From: an uncultured Muribaculaceae bacterium
GTDB taxonomy: Bacteria; Bacteroidota; Bacteroidia; Bacteroidales; Muribaculaceae
Length of the DNA: 64,000 bases
Assembly: GCA_910578385.1 (NCBI GenBank)
Contig: CAJTQV010000013.1
Span: 1 to 64,000 of the forward strand
Reading direction: 5' to 3'
Shown here: positions 18,301 through 26,423 of the stretch, in pieces
Layout: every line of letters begins with the position of its first letter
Numbering within the stretch: the stretch's first letter is position 1
Notes under the pieces: generated by a model
The model's input: the letters and a program-made list of their open reading frames with translations, nothing else
Told to the model about the DNA's origin: nothing
Databases searched by the model: none
Translations under genes and position numbers: made by a program

Positions 18301-19500
18301 CTTCCCTGCTTCGAGTGCGTCTTTAAGTTCGCTGCTTGAAGTCGCCGCACCTATGATCGACCTTATTTTAGGGTCGGCAAAGGCGTTGATATTGGCGCGT
18401 ATCTGACCATCGAGGTTCACGCGGTCGGTCACGACAATTACGGAATTGAAGAAACCATTGTTGTCAGCATCTTTGATTTCGGCAAGACGGAAAGCGAGCC
18501 AAGTGATTGAATTACTCTTGCCCGAACCTGCCGAATGCTGAATAAGATAGCGATGGCCGGTATTGTTGTTGTGTCGGGCTTCATCTTCAAGCTGTGTAAC
18601 AACGTCAAGCTGGTGATAGCGTGGCCAGATACACTGTTCGGTTATTTTACCGGTACGCTCATTCTTTTTCTTGATTACTCGCGCATACTGCTCAATAATT
18701 GTTGAGAGGCGTGGTTTGGTGAGGATGTCACGCCAAAGATAATCGGTTTTCAAGCCGTTTGGATTGACCGGGTTTCCGGCACCGTCGGCTCTGCCGAGGT
18801 GGTCTGTAGGGTCTTTCAAGCCTTTGTTGAAAGGCAAGAACCACGATTTGTCGCCACGCAGTTCGGTACACATCATCACCACTTCATCATCAACGGCAAA
18901 GTGTACAGCCGCGCGTTTTGGGGCGAAAATCAACTCTCGCGCATCGCGCTCGCTATATTGCTTTATAGCGCACTCGGCATCTTGGCGAGTGAGTTGATTT
19001 TTCAACTCCATAGTCACTACCGGCAGACCGTTGATGAACAATGCCACATCGAGGCTATCATCGGGGCGGTTGGCGCTGAAATGCAATTGCCGGATAACCA
19101 CAAAGCGGTTGGCGGCATATTGTTGCTGTGCGGTAGGATTGGCTGCATCGGGCAGCGGATAGTACATTGTAAATTCAAATCCGATGCCATGTTTCACGCC
19201 GTTGCGCAGCACGTCAATCACTCCACGCTTGGAGATTTCCGAACGCACACGCTCAAAAAACGCCTTGCGTTTTTGTGGCGTGCTGAAAATGCCCGACTGC
19301 TCAACCTTTGCGCGTTGTGTGGCAGAGAGGAACGCTTCGATGCGGCGACGGTCAAAACCCCATTCGGGTTCGTAGTCGTCGCTCACACCCTGCTCATAGC
19401 CGTTGACATCGCGCAGGTAGTTGACTATTATATTTTCGAGTTGACGCTCGGAAGTATCGGATGGAAATGTCGGCATAGCGTAAGGATTATTTGCGGACAT
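15355..19500 (-). CDS. hsdR: Type I restriction endonuclease subunit R
   Basis: Motor and nuclease subunit of a Type I restriction system: translocates DNA by ATP hydrolysis and cuts unmodified DNA. With the ATG at 19500 it has 1381 residues. The PD-(D/E)XK nuclease is at D151...E165-x-K167 (MELKNQ), Walker A at 322-329 (HSAGSGKS), the DEAH box at 431-434, and the second RecA-like half follows. The last ~200 residues (about 1180-1381) go beyond the usual helical C-terminal domain and match nothing I recognise; they hold the motif LIGCFKNRKHREWI. The start overlaps the hsdS 3' end by 14 nt. The alternative ATG at 19521 adds seven residues. Confidence 0.93.
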   Translation of the reverse strand: MSANNPYAMPTFPSDTSERQLENIIVNYLRDVNGYEQGVSDDYEPEWGFDRRRIEAFLSATQRAKVEQSGIFSTPQKRKAFFERVRSEISKRGVIDVLRNGVKHGIGFEFTMYYPLPDAANPTAQQQYAANRFVVIRQLHFSANRPDDSLDVALFINGLPVVTMELKNQLTRQDAECAIKQYSERDARELIFAPKRAAVHFAVDDEVVMMCTELRGDKSWFLPFNKGLKDPTDHLGRADGAGNPVNPNGLKTDYLWRDILTKPRLSTIIEQYARVIKKKNERTGKITEQCIWPRYHQLDVVTQLEDEARHNNNTGHRYLIQHSAGSGKSNSITWLAFRLAEIKDADNNGFFNSVIVVTDRVNLDGQIRANINAFADPKIRSIIGAATSSSELKDALEAGKKIIVTTVHKFPYIMKTVGTELRDKRFAIIIDEAHSSQSGSMASALNRVMAGLGAPPVEGNIEDDEDALNALLKEVIEGKRMASNANFYAFTATPKNKTLETFGISFIEDGETKFKPYHNYSMKQAIEEGFILDVLKNYTTYHSFHKIRKKNEDATGEFDRDQAQKKLHYWVESRPETVAKKAEIMVGHFHEKVRNVLDGEARCMIITSSVERAIEYYHEVKRLLEQRQSPYKAIVAFSGDKTINGVTYTEESLNGFPSSKIEETFASGDYRFLIVADKFQTGYDEPLLCAMYVDKGLSNVKTVQTLSRLNRAKPKKRTFVLDFFNTTEDIQKDFQRYFRTTILTGETDVNKLNDLIDIIEGASIVETAEVDRFNHLFWSGAERETLDPILDAVVERFKGTLTDEQKIEVKSAIKGFVRTYDFLVTLLPSGSVEMEKLYTFLRFLVLKLPKLPKEDWTEGLIESVSYSAYRSQKQGENDIMLENENGEVTPVPTGAARVGISQPDLISLDEVVDDFNQTFGNIPWQNEDVVRQQVAELTDAVSRDQTVINSSRNSDIEVAAQDIEDSILNNIGTLSGGYTEFFERFYTSEDIRRRAISHITEQVLRSINPPYDEAEIIAKMKTDLEADFSQLCGVYFGNLDEVLNVMFKVINAETVDSLDGLNSILRKRFNLIYRAERQEGDNRDHFNILLARYEAFLKKLYYLREGREFESSSPRSGLVEIVRQFRSLQGLYRNLDARYANFKQYYDMLYNWRNEDTHTAPVLEETQLPAAIHILVAMYAYATMISVTDIETNLGITTVASESLPHSYEIYNESPIAAEPYEVYQWGDITYHKLSNSPEPIMKNTVLIGCFKNRKHREWIHEKGMYNIRMGNRKGTVLDKPECFNYVSKLYLYDSNHPENVELFNIVDNKEMLGSELKGMGYPNKYPGKSYMTFRIEPAGIADATQGGYPNINVAEILRNLNNHINGAPVFIEPDDNLLYH

Positions 19501-20209
19501 CAATCTGTCCTGTAACAGCATCGGCGATAAGCCGTTGCTTGTACTCTTTCAGTTTCTCAATCTGCGCAGAGAGGTCGGCAATCAAGCCGTCAATCTTGGC
19601 GGTCTTGCAGTTGATGTAATCAACGATTGCCTGCTGCTCCTCGATTGGCGGTAATGCCACTTTTATGTCGCGTAAGCCGGAGAAGTTTAGATTTTGTCGA
19701 ATACCCGAACCAAGACTATAAAAGTATTTATGAATATCTGTTGTGTGTAAAAATAGATATAAGTATTCTGGAAGAATAGACTCTCTCGGTTTCAGCGCGA
19801 GATATGCACTTGTAACAATACCCTCTTCTTTTGCTAACCCTACGCGTAGACTTCTTTGGTCATTTTGCAGGTCAGTTAATCGAAGAACAATAATGCCAGG
19901 TTCGACAATTTGGTATGTGTCGAAAGATGCAGGTAAAAGGCCTTCGGTTGCATTTATGTCACGTCTGACAATCTTACCATAACTAAGAGAAAGAAGATTT
20001 TGATGATGAACATCTTTGTTAGACCTAAAAAATTCTGTAGCAACTTGCGAAAGTTTCAACTCACTCCAATGAGCCGGGATTTGTCCGAGCCAGGGAATGC
20101 CGCTGTCGCGCATAGGCGCGTCGGGGTTAAGGCCGTGGGTAACGGCACGGGCTATTTCTGCTTGGTGAAGTTCTTTAAGTGCAGTTAACTCTCTCTCTCT
20201 CTGCGACAT
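19487..20209 (-). CDS. hsdS: Specificity subunit HsdS, distal half (TRD2), out of frame
   Basis: Carries the second target-recognition domain and C-terminal conserved helix of a Type I specificity subunit. It begins with the central conserved region (RERELTALKELHQAEIA), continues with the TRD2 entry motif GIPWLGQIPAHW and ends in the repeat helix IDGLIADLSAQIEKLKEYK. An ATG at 20209 gives 240 residues, but the frame joins the upstream half exactly if one AG unit is added to the tract at 20189-20202. In the present state it may be made separately from this ATG or not at all. A free half subunit could in principle dimerise; that is inference. Confidence 0.85.
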   Translation of the reverse strand: MSQRERELTALKELHQAEIARAVTHGLNPDAPMRDSGIPWLGQIPAHWSELKLSQVATEFFRSNKDVHHQNLLSLSYGKIVRRDINATEGLLPASFDTYQIVEPGIIVLRLTDLQNDQRSLRVGLAKEEGIVTSAYLALKPRESILPEYLYLFLHTTDIHKYFYSLGSGIRQNLNFSGLRDIKVALPPIEEQQAIVDYINCKTAKIDGLIADLSAQIEKLKEYKQRLIADAVTGQIDVRK

Positions 20210-20756
20210 ACGTATCTATTTTTGAAGTTTTACTATCAAGAAATTCAACTATCGCCTCCTGCTCATCAAGCGGGGGGATAGGTAATCTTTGCACTGCAAA
20301 GGTTTCATATCTAAAATCCGAAGAACGCTCTCGTATGCCTCGATACAAGGATTTTATGAAGCCGGTGCGAGCCATCTCTCTGAGAGCATGGGCATAATAA
20401 AAGTTGATGTATTTGTCGCTTTTGGGTAAACAACAAATATATACAGGGGTACCTTTACCGTCAGAATCAGAAACGCCGACAGAACCTGCAAAAGCATCCA
20501 TTTGATGAATAACCAAATCGCCTTTGCGGATGCCTTGATAACCCGACTCTTGCAATGCTTCTGTGAAGCCCTCTGTACGTCTATTTTTACGCAATGTGAC
20601 TTGGCCATCGCGAAAGCAAGTTATTGTTTCATCTTCGGGTCTTACTGGACGTTGAACCCGATAAAACATATTTTTAGCACGAAGAAATTCCCAATGGCTT
20701 GGAATATCACCAATCCATGCAACACCGCTTGGTTTATAGCTATCGTATCGTTTCAT
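20175..20756 (-). CDS. hsdS: Specificity subunit HsdS, proximal half (TRD1), truncated by frameshift
   Basis: Carries the first target-recognition domain (residues ~10-160) and part of the central conserved helix (PLDEQEAIVEFLDSKTSKID). Full HsdS proteins are about 400-450 residues; this one stops at 193. The stop follows within four codons of the (AG)7 tract, where the frame reads VAERERVNCT and then stops instead of continuing ERELTAL. The start overlaps the hsdM stop (TAATG), so it is translationally coupled to the methylase. Confidence 0.87.
   Translation of the reverse strand: MKRYDSYKPSGVAWIGDIPSHWEFLRAKNMFYRVQRPVRPEDETITCFRDGQVTLRKNRRTEGFTEALQESGYQGIRKGDLVIHQMDAFAGSVGVSDSDGKGTPVYICCLPKSDKYINFYYAHALREMARTGFIKSLYRGIRERSSDFRYETFAVQRLPIPPLDEQEAIVEFLDSKTSKIDTYVAERERVNCT
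20189..20202 (-). repeat. Simple sequence repeat (AG)7 inside hsdS
   Basis: Seven CT units on the plus strand, AG on the coding strand, lie in the region coding for the central conserved helix of HsdS. With seven units the reading frame ends after TRD1. Adding one unit (or losing two) would read A-E-R-E-R-E-L-T-A and join both halves into one subunit of about 428 residues. Position and phase are those of a slipped-strand switch. Confidence 0.85.
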
Positions 20757-22867
20757 TAGTCGGCAAGGATTTCGTTAAGAATACCGTCGCAACGGCTGTC
20801 GATTTCGAGTATTTGTTTGCGTATGTCGGCAATGGGGCGTAGCTCCACCGGGCGGTAGAAGTATTTGGTGAACGAAAGTTCATAGCCAAGCACCGCGTCA
20901 GCATCCCATGCGTCGGGGCTATATGGCAATACTTCAGCGTTCATGAACGCCTCGATTCCACCGGGATAGTTGAGCGGTATCTGCTCACTATCACGCAGGT
21001 CAGGATTGGGTGCGATACCGCTTTCGGGGTTGAAGGGATCAACGTATGTCTCCGGCATGTCTTGGTCAACTTTCGCAAGGTTCTTGCGGACGAGCGCGAG
21101 TTTGGTCTTTGGCACTTTGACGCGAGCTTTTTTCAGAGCCTCAAAGAGTTGGGGTTCTGAAACGGCCTCGCCAATGGGGAATGCCTTGTTGTAAGCGACC
21201 ACAATGGCATTGAGCAAGTCGAGGTTCTTGCCGCCCTTATCTTGGACGGATTCACGAACTTCATCGGTGATTTCAAGATTCTTATAACATAAGCGAAGCG
21301 GACGCTCCACTGTTACCTGCCAATATCCAAACTCTTCGTTGGGGAAGATTTTGGAATATTGGCCATCGTCTATGAAATCCGAGTAAAGCTGCATGATGCG
21401 GGCGCGGTCGTCAGCTGAGGTTTCGCAATTCTTCTCGCCGAGATTTTTACGGAGAGAAGTCTTAAACGAAGTTGCATCAATGAGTTGCACCTTGCCCTTG
21501 CGTCGAGCCTCTTTACGGTTGGTTACAACCCAAATATAAGTGCCGATGCCGGTGTTATAGAAGGCATTTTCGGGCATGGCGATAATGGCTTCCAATAGGT
21601 CGTTTTCAATGATGTATTTGCGGAGGTTGCTTGCGCCTCCTCCGGCGTTGCCTGTAAAGAGCGACGAGCCGTTATGAACTTCGACGATTCGGGTGCCGAG
21701 TTCGTCGCCATCTTTCATTCTGCTGAGATTATTGGCAAGGAAAAGCATTTGACCGTCGCCAATATCGGGAATGAAGCTGACGAGTTCACCACCGATATTC
21801 GGCTTGAAGCGTTCGTCAGTGATTTTTGCGTTGCGCTTGTCGGTATTGCTTTCGTGTATGCCCCAGTTTTCAAGGTCTATTTTCCATGGCGTGCCGAAAG
21901 GAGGATTGGATATGCAGAAAGTGAAGTGCTTGCCGCTGTGTTGATCTTGGCTGATTGTTGAGCCGAAAGCGAAAAGTGGACGAGTGTGGCCGTCATGGCG
22001 ATAGGTCATTGAGTCAAGACCTGCGGAAAGCATAAGGTCGGCTTTACAAGTTGCGTAAGTTTCGGCCTGGTTTTCCTGTCCGTAAAGTCGTGTCTTGATA
22101 GCAAGACCTTTCGACGTTGCTATTTCGTCCATGCGCTTGGCTGCAATAGAAAGGATGCCGCCGGTGCCGCAAGCTCCATCATAGATTTCGTAAGTTGAAT
22201 TTTGGAGTTTGTCGGCAATAGGGAGTACTGCGAGGTCGGCGAGCAGTTCCACGTAGTCGCGAGGCGTGAAGTGTTCTCCGGCCTCGGTGACTTGGTTTTC
22301 TTCATTGAACTTGCGGAGCAACTGTTCAAAAAGCAAGCCCATTGTATGGTTGTCGAGAGCCGGGGCAATTTCGTTACCCTCTTTGTCTAATATAGGTTTA
22401 ATGCCGAGATTTATGCGGTCGTCGGTGAACTTCTCGATAATCATAGCGAGACGGTTCACACTGTTCATCTTCTCCGCAAGATGCTTCAAGTCGAATTTGG
22501 CAATGATGTCTTGAACGTCGGTGCTGAATCCGTCGAGGTATTCAAGGAAATTTTGAAGAAGTCGCTGGGGGTTGGTTTCCGCACGAAGCGATTTCAGAGT
22601 ATAACTGGAAATATTATAGAAAGGCAGGCCCGCCGTTCTCATAAGATTGGGAGCAATGTTTTCGCTCGTCAATCCCATTCTCTCAAATGTTTCTTTAGCT
22701 TCGAGAACCTGCTTTTTAGTAGGTTCGAGCAAGATGTCAAGACGGCGCATTACAAGCATCGGGAGGATGATTTTCTTGTAATCGCCTTTCTCAAATACAT
22801 GCACAAGAACATCGTTTGCGATGTTCCAGATAAATGCGAATAGTTGGTTATATTGACTTTGATTCAT
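20756..22867 (-). CDS. hsdM: Type I DNA methyltransferase subunit M
   Basis: N6-adenine methylase subunit; with HsdS it modifies host DNA and with HsdR it forms the restriction complex. The 703-residue protein has an N-terminal helical HsdM domain, AdoMet motif I as DGACGTGG (230-237; the usual Pro after Asp is Gly) and the catalytic NPPF (321-324). It is about 200 residues longer than short HsdM forms, and the C-terminal part ends in a segment typical of the large M subunits (GYELSFTKYFYRP). The gene order is hsdM-hsdS-hsdR with overlaps, so one operon. Confidence 0.93.
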   Translation of the reverse strand: MNQSQYNQLFAFIWNIANDVLVHVFEKGDYKKIILPMLVMRRLDILLEPTKKQVLEAKETFERMGLTSENIAPNLMRTAGLPFYNISSYTLKSLRAETNPQRLLQNFLEYLDGFSTDVQDIIAKFDLKHLAEKMNSVNRLAMIIEKFTDDRINLGIKPILDKEGNEIAPALDNHTMGLLFEQLLRKFNEENQVTEAGEHFTPRDYVELLADLAVLPIADKLQNSTYEIYDGACGTGGILSIAAKRMDEIATSKGLAIKTRLYGQENQAETYATCKADLMLSAGLDSMTYRHDGHTRPLFAFGSTISQDQHSGKHFTFCISNPPFGTPWKIDLENWGIHESNTDKRNAKITDERFKPNIGGELVSFIPDIGDGQMLFLANNLSRMKDGDELGTRIVEVHNGSSLFTGNAGGGASNLRKYIIENDLLEAIIAMPENAFYNTGIGTYIWVVTNRKEARRKGKVQLIDATSFKTSLRKNLGEKNCETSADDRARIMQLYSDFIDDGQYSKIFPNEEFGYWQVTVERPLRLCYKNLEITDEVRESVQDKGGKNLDLLNAIVVAYNKAFPIGEAVSEPQLFEALKKARVKVPKTKLALVRKNLAKVDQDMPETYVDPFNPESGIAPNPDLRDSEQIPLNYPGGIEAFMNAEVLPYSPDAWDADAVLGYELSFTKYFYRPVELRPIADIRKQILEIDSRCDGILNEILAD

Positions 22868-22936
22868 TGCCTCTCAAATTGGTTCAATTTTCTCAGTTTC
22901 TCAAGCAGGATGCCCAATCGGTTCATATGCGTAAGA

Positions 22937-24172
22937 TTACTCAAATATTAATTTATTTCCGGTCAGAGTAGTAGTGGAGCCGTTCATATAGGTTATTAAT
23001 ATTTTTGTAATCTGCATTTTGGTAGCATCGCCTCTTGGCCAGCAACCAGTTCTATTAAAATCCCATGAACCCGTGGAAAATTCTTCTACCGGGCCTGTGC
23101 CTTGAACAGAGCCTGAGCCTCTGACATCTCCGACATCATTATATATAGAAAAGAAGAATTTGATGTACTTGATTGTTTTTTTGTTTGTATTGCAGAAAGA
23201 TATGTTGAGAGAGGCCGGTCCATACTTATTATCCCAACTCCAGGATTCAACATAGCCGTTTGGTACTTTTTTTTTGACTTTGTCAATGTATTCATCACGA
23301 AATTTATAATTAAAATACTCTATATATTCCATTGCTTGCACTGAATCAAGAGTGAGAGTATCTTTCCATGCCCGAAGATACATTTTAATTTCCGGATCCT
23401 GTTTGATTTTTTCATTCATTACAAGTGCATGAAACTCAGCAAGGCCAAGATCTAATATAGGGTAAGTTACTCCGCCATATATGAGTGTGTCATTTTTTAG
23501 GCCCATAGGCATTATTCTCGATTCTGTAATTCTATTGTCGCATCCATCTATTACGCACTTCAACAATTCCCCTTGTTCAATTAAGCTTAGATTTTTTCTC
23601 AATGAGCTAAGATCCAAACGATGAATTGGGTGCGTTTCGCGGTACTCCCTGTCTGCTTCTGCCGCACGGATTGAGTCCTGTCTCATAGCTTCTCTTCGGG
23701 CAATTTCGCGGGCTTTGATTTCCTCAATCCGTTTAACCTCGGCAATTGAATCTTCGATTTCCTTGCGTCTGTCTTGATTTGACAGTTGAAATTTTCGAGC
23801 AAGTTTATCGGATTCAATATCGTAGAGTTCCTTCCATCCTTTTTCTTTAAGATTGCCGATTCTTTTGTCTTTTTTAAAATCTTCGTAACTGTCTTTGTTC
23901 AGTGTAATCTCAATAATCGACGTGTCGGTAACGACAAATAGTGACTGGTTTTTGTTGTTCTTGCCAATCACATAACAGGAGCTTAAATCCAGTTTATCAG
24001 TTATTTCTTTTGGCGCTTTCTTAATCCAGAATCCGTGAAGATCTTTGGAGTAGCTTACTAATGCTGTGGCCGATTCTATATTCTTGTCTGTAAGGGTGGA
24101 TAGGTTTCCCTGAGCATGTAAGGCAAAAGAAAACATCTGCAAGATGATTATAAGCATAATCATCGACACCAT
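22937..24172 (-). CDS. Secreted protein of unknown function
   Basis: A hydrophobic N terminus (MVSMIMLIIILQMFSF) followed by ALHAQ is a good signal peptide. The start at 24172 gives 411 residues; an ATG at 24202 is also possible. Residues ~115-190 are rich in Lys, Arg and Glu and likely helical (KRIEEIKAREIARREA). The last ~100 residues look like a small beta-domain with IKYIKFFFSIYNDVGD. I do not recognise the family. It lies upstream of hsdM on the same strand with a 69-bp gap; whether it is part of the restriction operon is unclear. Confidence 0.7.
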   Translation of the reverse strand: MVSMIMLIIILQMFSFALHAQGNLSTLTDKNIESATALVSYSKDLHGFWIKKAPKEITDKLDLSSCYVIGKNNKNQSLFVVTDTSIIEITLNKDSYEDFKKDKRIGNLKEKGWKELYDIESDKLARKFQLSNQDRRKEIEDSIAEVKRIEEIKAREIARREAMRQDSIRAAEADREYRETHPIHRLDLSSLRKNLSLIEQGELLKCVIDGCDNRITESRIMPMGLKNDTLIYGGVTYPILDLGLAEFHALVMNEKIKQDPEIKMYLRAWKDTLTLDSVQAMEYIEYFNYKFRDEYIDKVKKKVPNGYVESWSWDNKYGPASLNISFCNTNKKTIKYIKFFFSIYNDVGDVRGSGSVQGTGPVEEFSTGSWDFNRTGCWPRGDATKMQITKILITYMNGSTTTLTGNKLIFE

Positions 24173-24497
24173 TCGATACTCTTTTAAAATTACGGTTGTC
24201 ATTGTTATCTGAGTTATGAGTGGATTGTTGCACTCTCCCACGTAATCAATGGATATACTTTTGCGAGACAGTCAACGGTTACAAAGGTACAACTATTTTT
24301 TGAGATAGCCATCGGTTATGCCGTAAAACATAACCTGTTGTATAGCAATTCAAGCCCTATTTCAGGAGAACGAAGTTGCAACCATGTTTGCTCTCCAAAA
24401 TACATCAGACATTAGATGCTTGAATGTAAAATATGTTTTATCGAGCAATTATTGATTGTCAAAAATAACCGCTTATTAGAGCGGACTCAACTAATTG
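24173..24497. other. Gene-free stretch upstream of the secreted-protein gene
   Basis: Holds one candidate -7 box on the minus strand, TACCTTTG (24289-24282), about 110 bp before the start codon and without a -33 match, and a short stem (CCGCT/AGCGG, 24469-24484). An 11-bp direct repeat, TTGTCAGGTGC, starts at 24496 and again at 24512, across its right edge. No gene is visible. Confidence 0.5.
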
Positions 24498-24863
24498 TCA
24501 GGTGCTTGACTTGTCAGGTGCGTAGAGTTGTGAATAACGTGATTCATTAATTTGCCAATGACCACCATATAGACCGCCGACTCTATGGAGTACACCTTGT
24601 TTTTTTAAGCTGTTTATGCGCTTATAAACAGAAGTATATCCTATTTTCAATTTAGACATCAGCTCATTATATGTAACGGCCGGATTTTCGCGGATTGCGT
24701 CTAAAATGGAAATAAGGATTGCTTCTTTATTTACTTCTTTATTTGCTTCTTTATTTGCTTCTTTATTTACTTCTTTATTTGTTTCTTTATTTGCTTCTTT
24801 ATTTGTTTCTTTATTTACTTCTTTATTTGCTTCGGATAAAGCATATACTTCTCCTGATAATGT
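24498..24863 (-). pseudogene. C-terminal remnant of a winged-helix DNA-binding protein with NKE repeats
   Basis: An open frame of 121 codons on the minus strand, closed upstream by TAA (24866-24864), has no start codon before the repeat region. It encodes nine copies of xNKE and then a winged-helix domain (ISILDAIRENPAVTYNELM ... YTSVYKRINSL ... GGLYGGHW). Such C termini follow AlbA/AAA_4 (Schlafen-like or RecG-like) proteins in Bacteroidales, from my knowledge of those families. The N-terminal domains are absent: only 150 bp separate it from the amylase gene. I read it as a deletion remnant; an uncommon start codon cannot be ruled out. Confidence 0.65.
24723..24830 (-). repeat. Nine tandem 12-bp repeats encoding xNKE
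   Basis: The unit is (GCA/GTA/ACA)AATAAAGAA on the minus strand, repeated nine times without interruption (108 bp). Read in order, the variable residue is A, V, T, A, T, V, A, A, V. Because the unit is 12 bp, copy-number change alters linker length without changing frame. Confidence 0.9.
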
Positions 24864-25013
24864 TTATTCCGGTGTTTTGTATGTCTTGTGTCAAGTTTTA
24901 TCGGTCGCTATATACGCTCACTCTTCCACTTTTACAAGGCATAGCAAAAATCAGCCGGAATAAACATTAACTTGTGTTGCGTCAGGAGATAATTTTCAGC
25001 ATACCTGTTGGGG

Positions 25014-26411
25014 TTATTTCACGAGGACGAAGTATTGCCAGGGCTGGAGCTTGGCGGGGAGGGCGGGGGTGGTGCCGCTGAACCAGTCGTGGGCGGCTGC
25101 GTCTATGGTGCCGGCGGGGATGGTGTAGGCGGCTTCCTCGTTCGAGAGGTTGGCGATTACGGTCACGCTGTTGCCGTTGTCGGCGGTGCGTGTGAACAGC
25201 AGTACGTCGGGATTGGCGGCATCAACAAACTCTATCGGCTGACGTGCGTCGAGGGCGCGGTTGGTGTGCTTGAGTGAGTTGAGCGACTCGTAGAAGGCTG
25301 TGAATTCGTTGGCCTCGGTAGAGGGCATGATGGAATCCTGCTCGAAGAATTCGAACATGTGGTTGAAACCTACCTCCTGACCGGTGTACATCATCGGGTT
25401 GCCCGGAAGAGTGTAGCTCAGAACAGCGAACGCTCCGACAGCCGGACCCAGACGGTCAAACTCCGTACCCTCCCATGAATTGAGGTCATGGTTGGTAATC
25501 ATGTTCATGTGCATCGCTCCCTCGGGATACTGGCTTTTCTGCTTCATGAGAAGAGCCGGGATGTCCTGAGCGTTCATCTTGGGACGGTTCTCCTTGTGCT
25601 CCTCTCCCCATTTGTTGACACCCTTGGTGAGGGTGATGGCGTTGAACACATCCTTCATCGGCCATGCGTAGTCGATGTCAAATGCCTTTAGAAGCAGCTC
25701 CGGCTTGTCAGACTCCGCAAGCATCATAATCGGCTTGATGGCCTGAAGCTCGGTGCGGGCCTGCTCCCAGAAATCGGTAGGAACCTCACCGGCCACGTCG
25801 CAGCGGTAGCCGTCGATGTCGGCCTCGCTCACCCAGAATTTGAGCGCGTCGATCATGGCGGCCCGTGTGCCCGGCTTGCTGTAGTCGAGTTTGTAGGTGT
25901 CTGTCCAGTCGTAAGGACCGAACATCTCACCCTTCTCGTTGCGTGCGTAATACTCAGGATGTTGCTCAACCCAGATGTTGTCGGCACCTGTATGGTTGCA
26001 TACCTCATCGAGAATGACCTTCATTCCCAGTGAATGTGCGGTACGCACAAACTCCTTCAGGTCTTCCATGGTGCCGAACTCCGGATTGACCTCCTTGTAG
26101 TTCTGCACGGCATAATAAGACCCGAGAGTACCCTTGCGCTCCTTGACGCTGATAGGGTGTATCGGCATAAGCCATATTATATCTGCTCCGAGGTCTTTCA
26201 GACGGGGCAGCTGCCGCTGAAGACCTTTCAGGTCGCGTGTCGGGGTGCCCTGACGGAGGTTGGCCTCATAGATTACGGCTGAGTTCAGCCACTCCGGAGC
26301 GGGCGATGCGGCCTGAAGATGACCCAAAGGTGCGCTTTCCGGTTTCTTTGCCCCTGCGGGGGCGAGGCAGAGTGCAGAGAGCACCACTGCCATGACATTG
26401 CGTAATTTCAT
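25014..26411 (-). CDS. Secreted GH13 alpha-amylase family protein
   Basis: Glycoside hydrolase acting on alpha-glucans, probably periplasmic. The 465-residue protein has a signal peptide (about residues 1-21, ending LAPAGA). GH13 regions are all visible: DEVCNH (135-140), nucleophile Asp205 in GYRCDVAGE, acid/base Glu233 in MMLAESD, and Asp309 in NHD. A C-terminal beta-domain follows. No starch-binding module is evident. It follows leuS by 12 bp on the same strand, so it may be read from the leuS promoter. No Sus-type partners are nearby. Confidence 0.9.
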   Translation of the reverse strand: MKLRNVMAVVLSALCLAPAGAKKPESAPLGHLQAASPAPEWLNSAVIYEANLRQGTPTRDLKGLQRQLPRLKDLGADIIWLMPIHPISVKERKGTLGSYYAVQNYKEVNPEFGTMEDLKEFVRTAHSLGMKVILDEVCNHTGADNIWVEQHPEYYARNEKGEMFGPYDWTDTYKLDYSKPGTRAAMIDALKFWVSEADIDGYRCDVAGEVPTDFWEQARTELQAIKPIMMLAESDKPELLLKAFDIDYAWPMKDVFNAITLTKGVNKWGEEHKENRPKMNAQDIPALLMKQKSQYPEGAMHMNMITNHDLNSWEGTEFDRLGPAVGAFAVLSYTLPGNPMMYTGQEVGFNHMFEFFEQDSIMPSTEANEFTAFYESLNSLKHTNRALDARQPIEFVDAANPDVLLFTRTADNGNSVTVIANLSNEEAAYTIPAGTIDAAAHDWFSGTTPALPAKLQPWQYFVLVK

Positions 26412-26423
26412 AAACTTACAAAC

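Noticed and set aside
19487..20756. hsdS split read as two independent full genes
   Set aside because: Each frame has only one target-recognition domain, and the junction lies exactly in a dinucleotide repeat. A single switched gene explains this better, although a sequencing slip cannot be excluded.
24723..24830. Tandem repeats as a possible CRISPR array
   Set aside because: The 12-bp units are directly adjacent, with no spacers, and code for protein.
24706..24970. Plus-strand ORFs of Leu/Tyr/Phe/Ser repeats (LLLY-like), resembling a membrane protein
   Set aside because: They are shadows of the 12-bp NKE repeat on the minus strand, which joins in frame to a good winged-helix domain.
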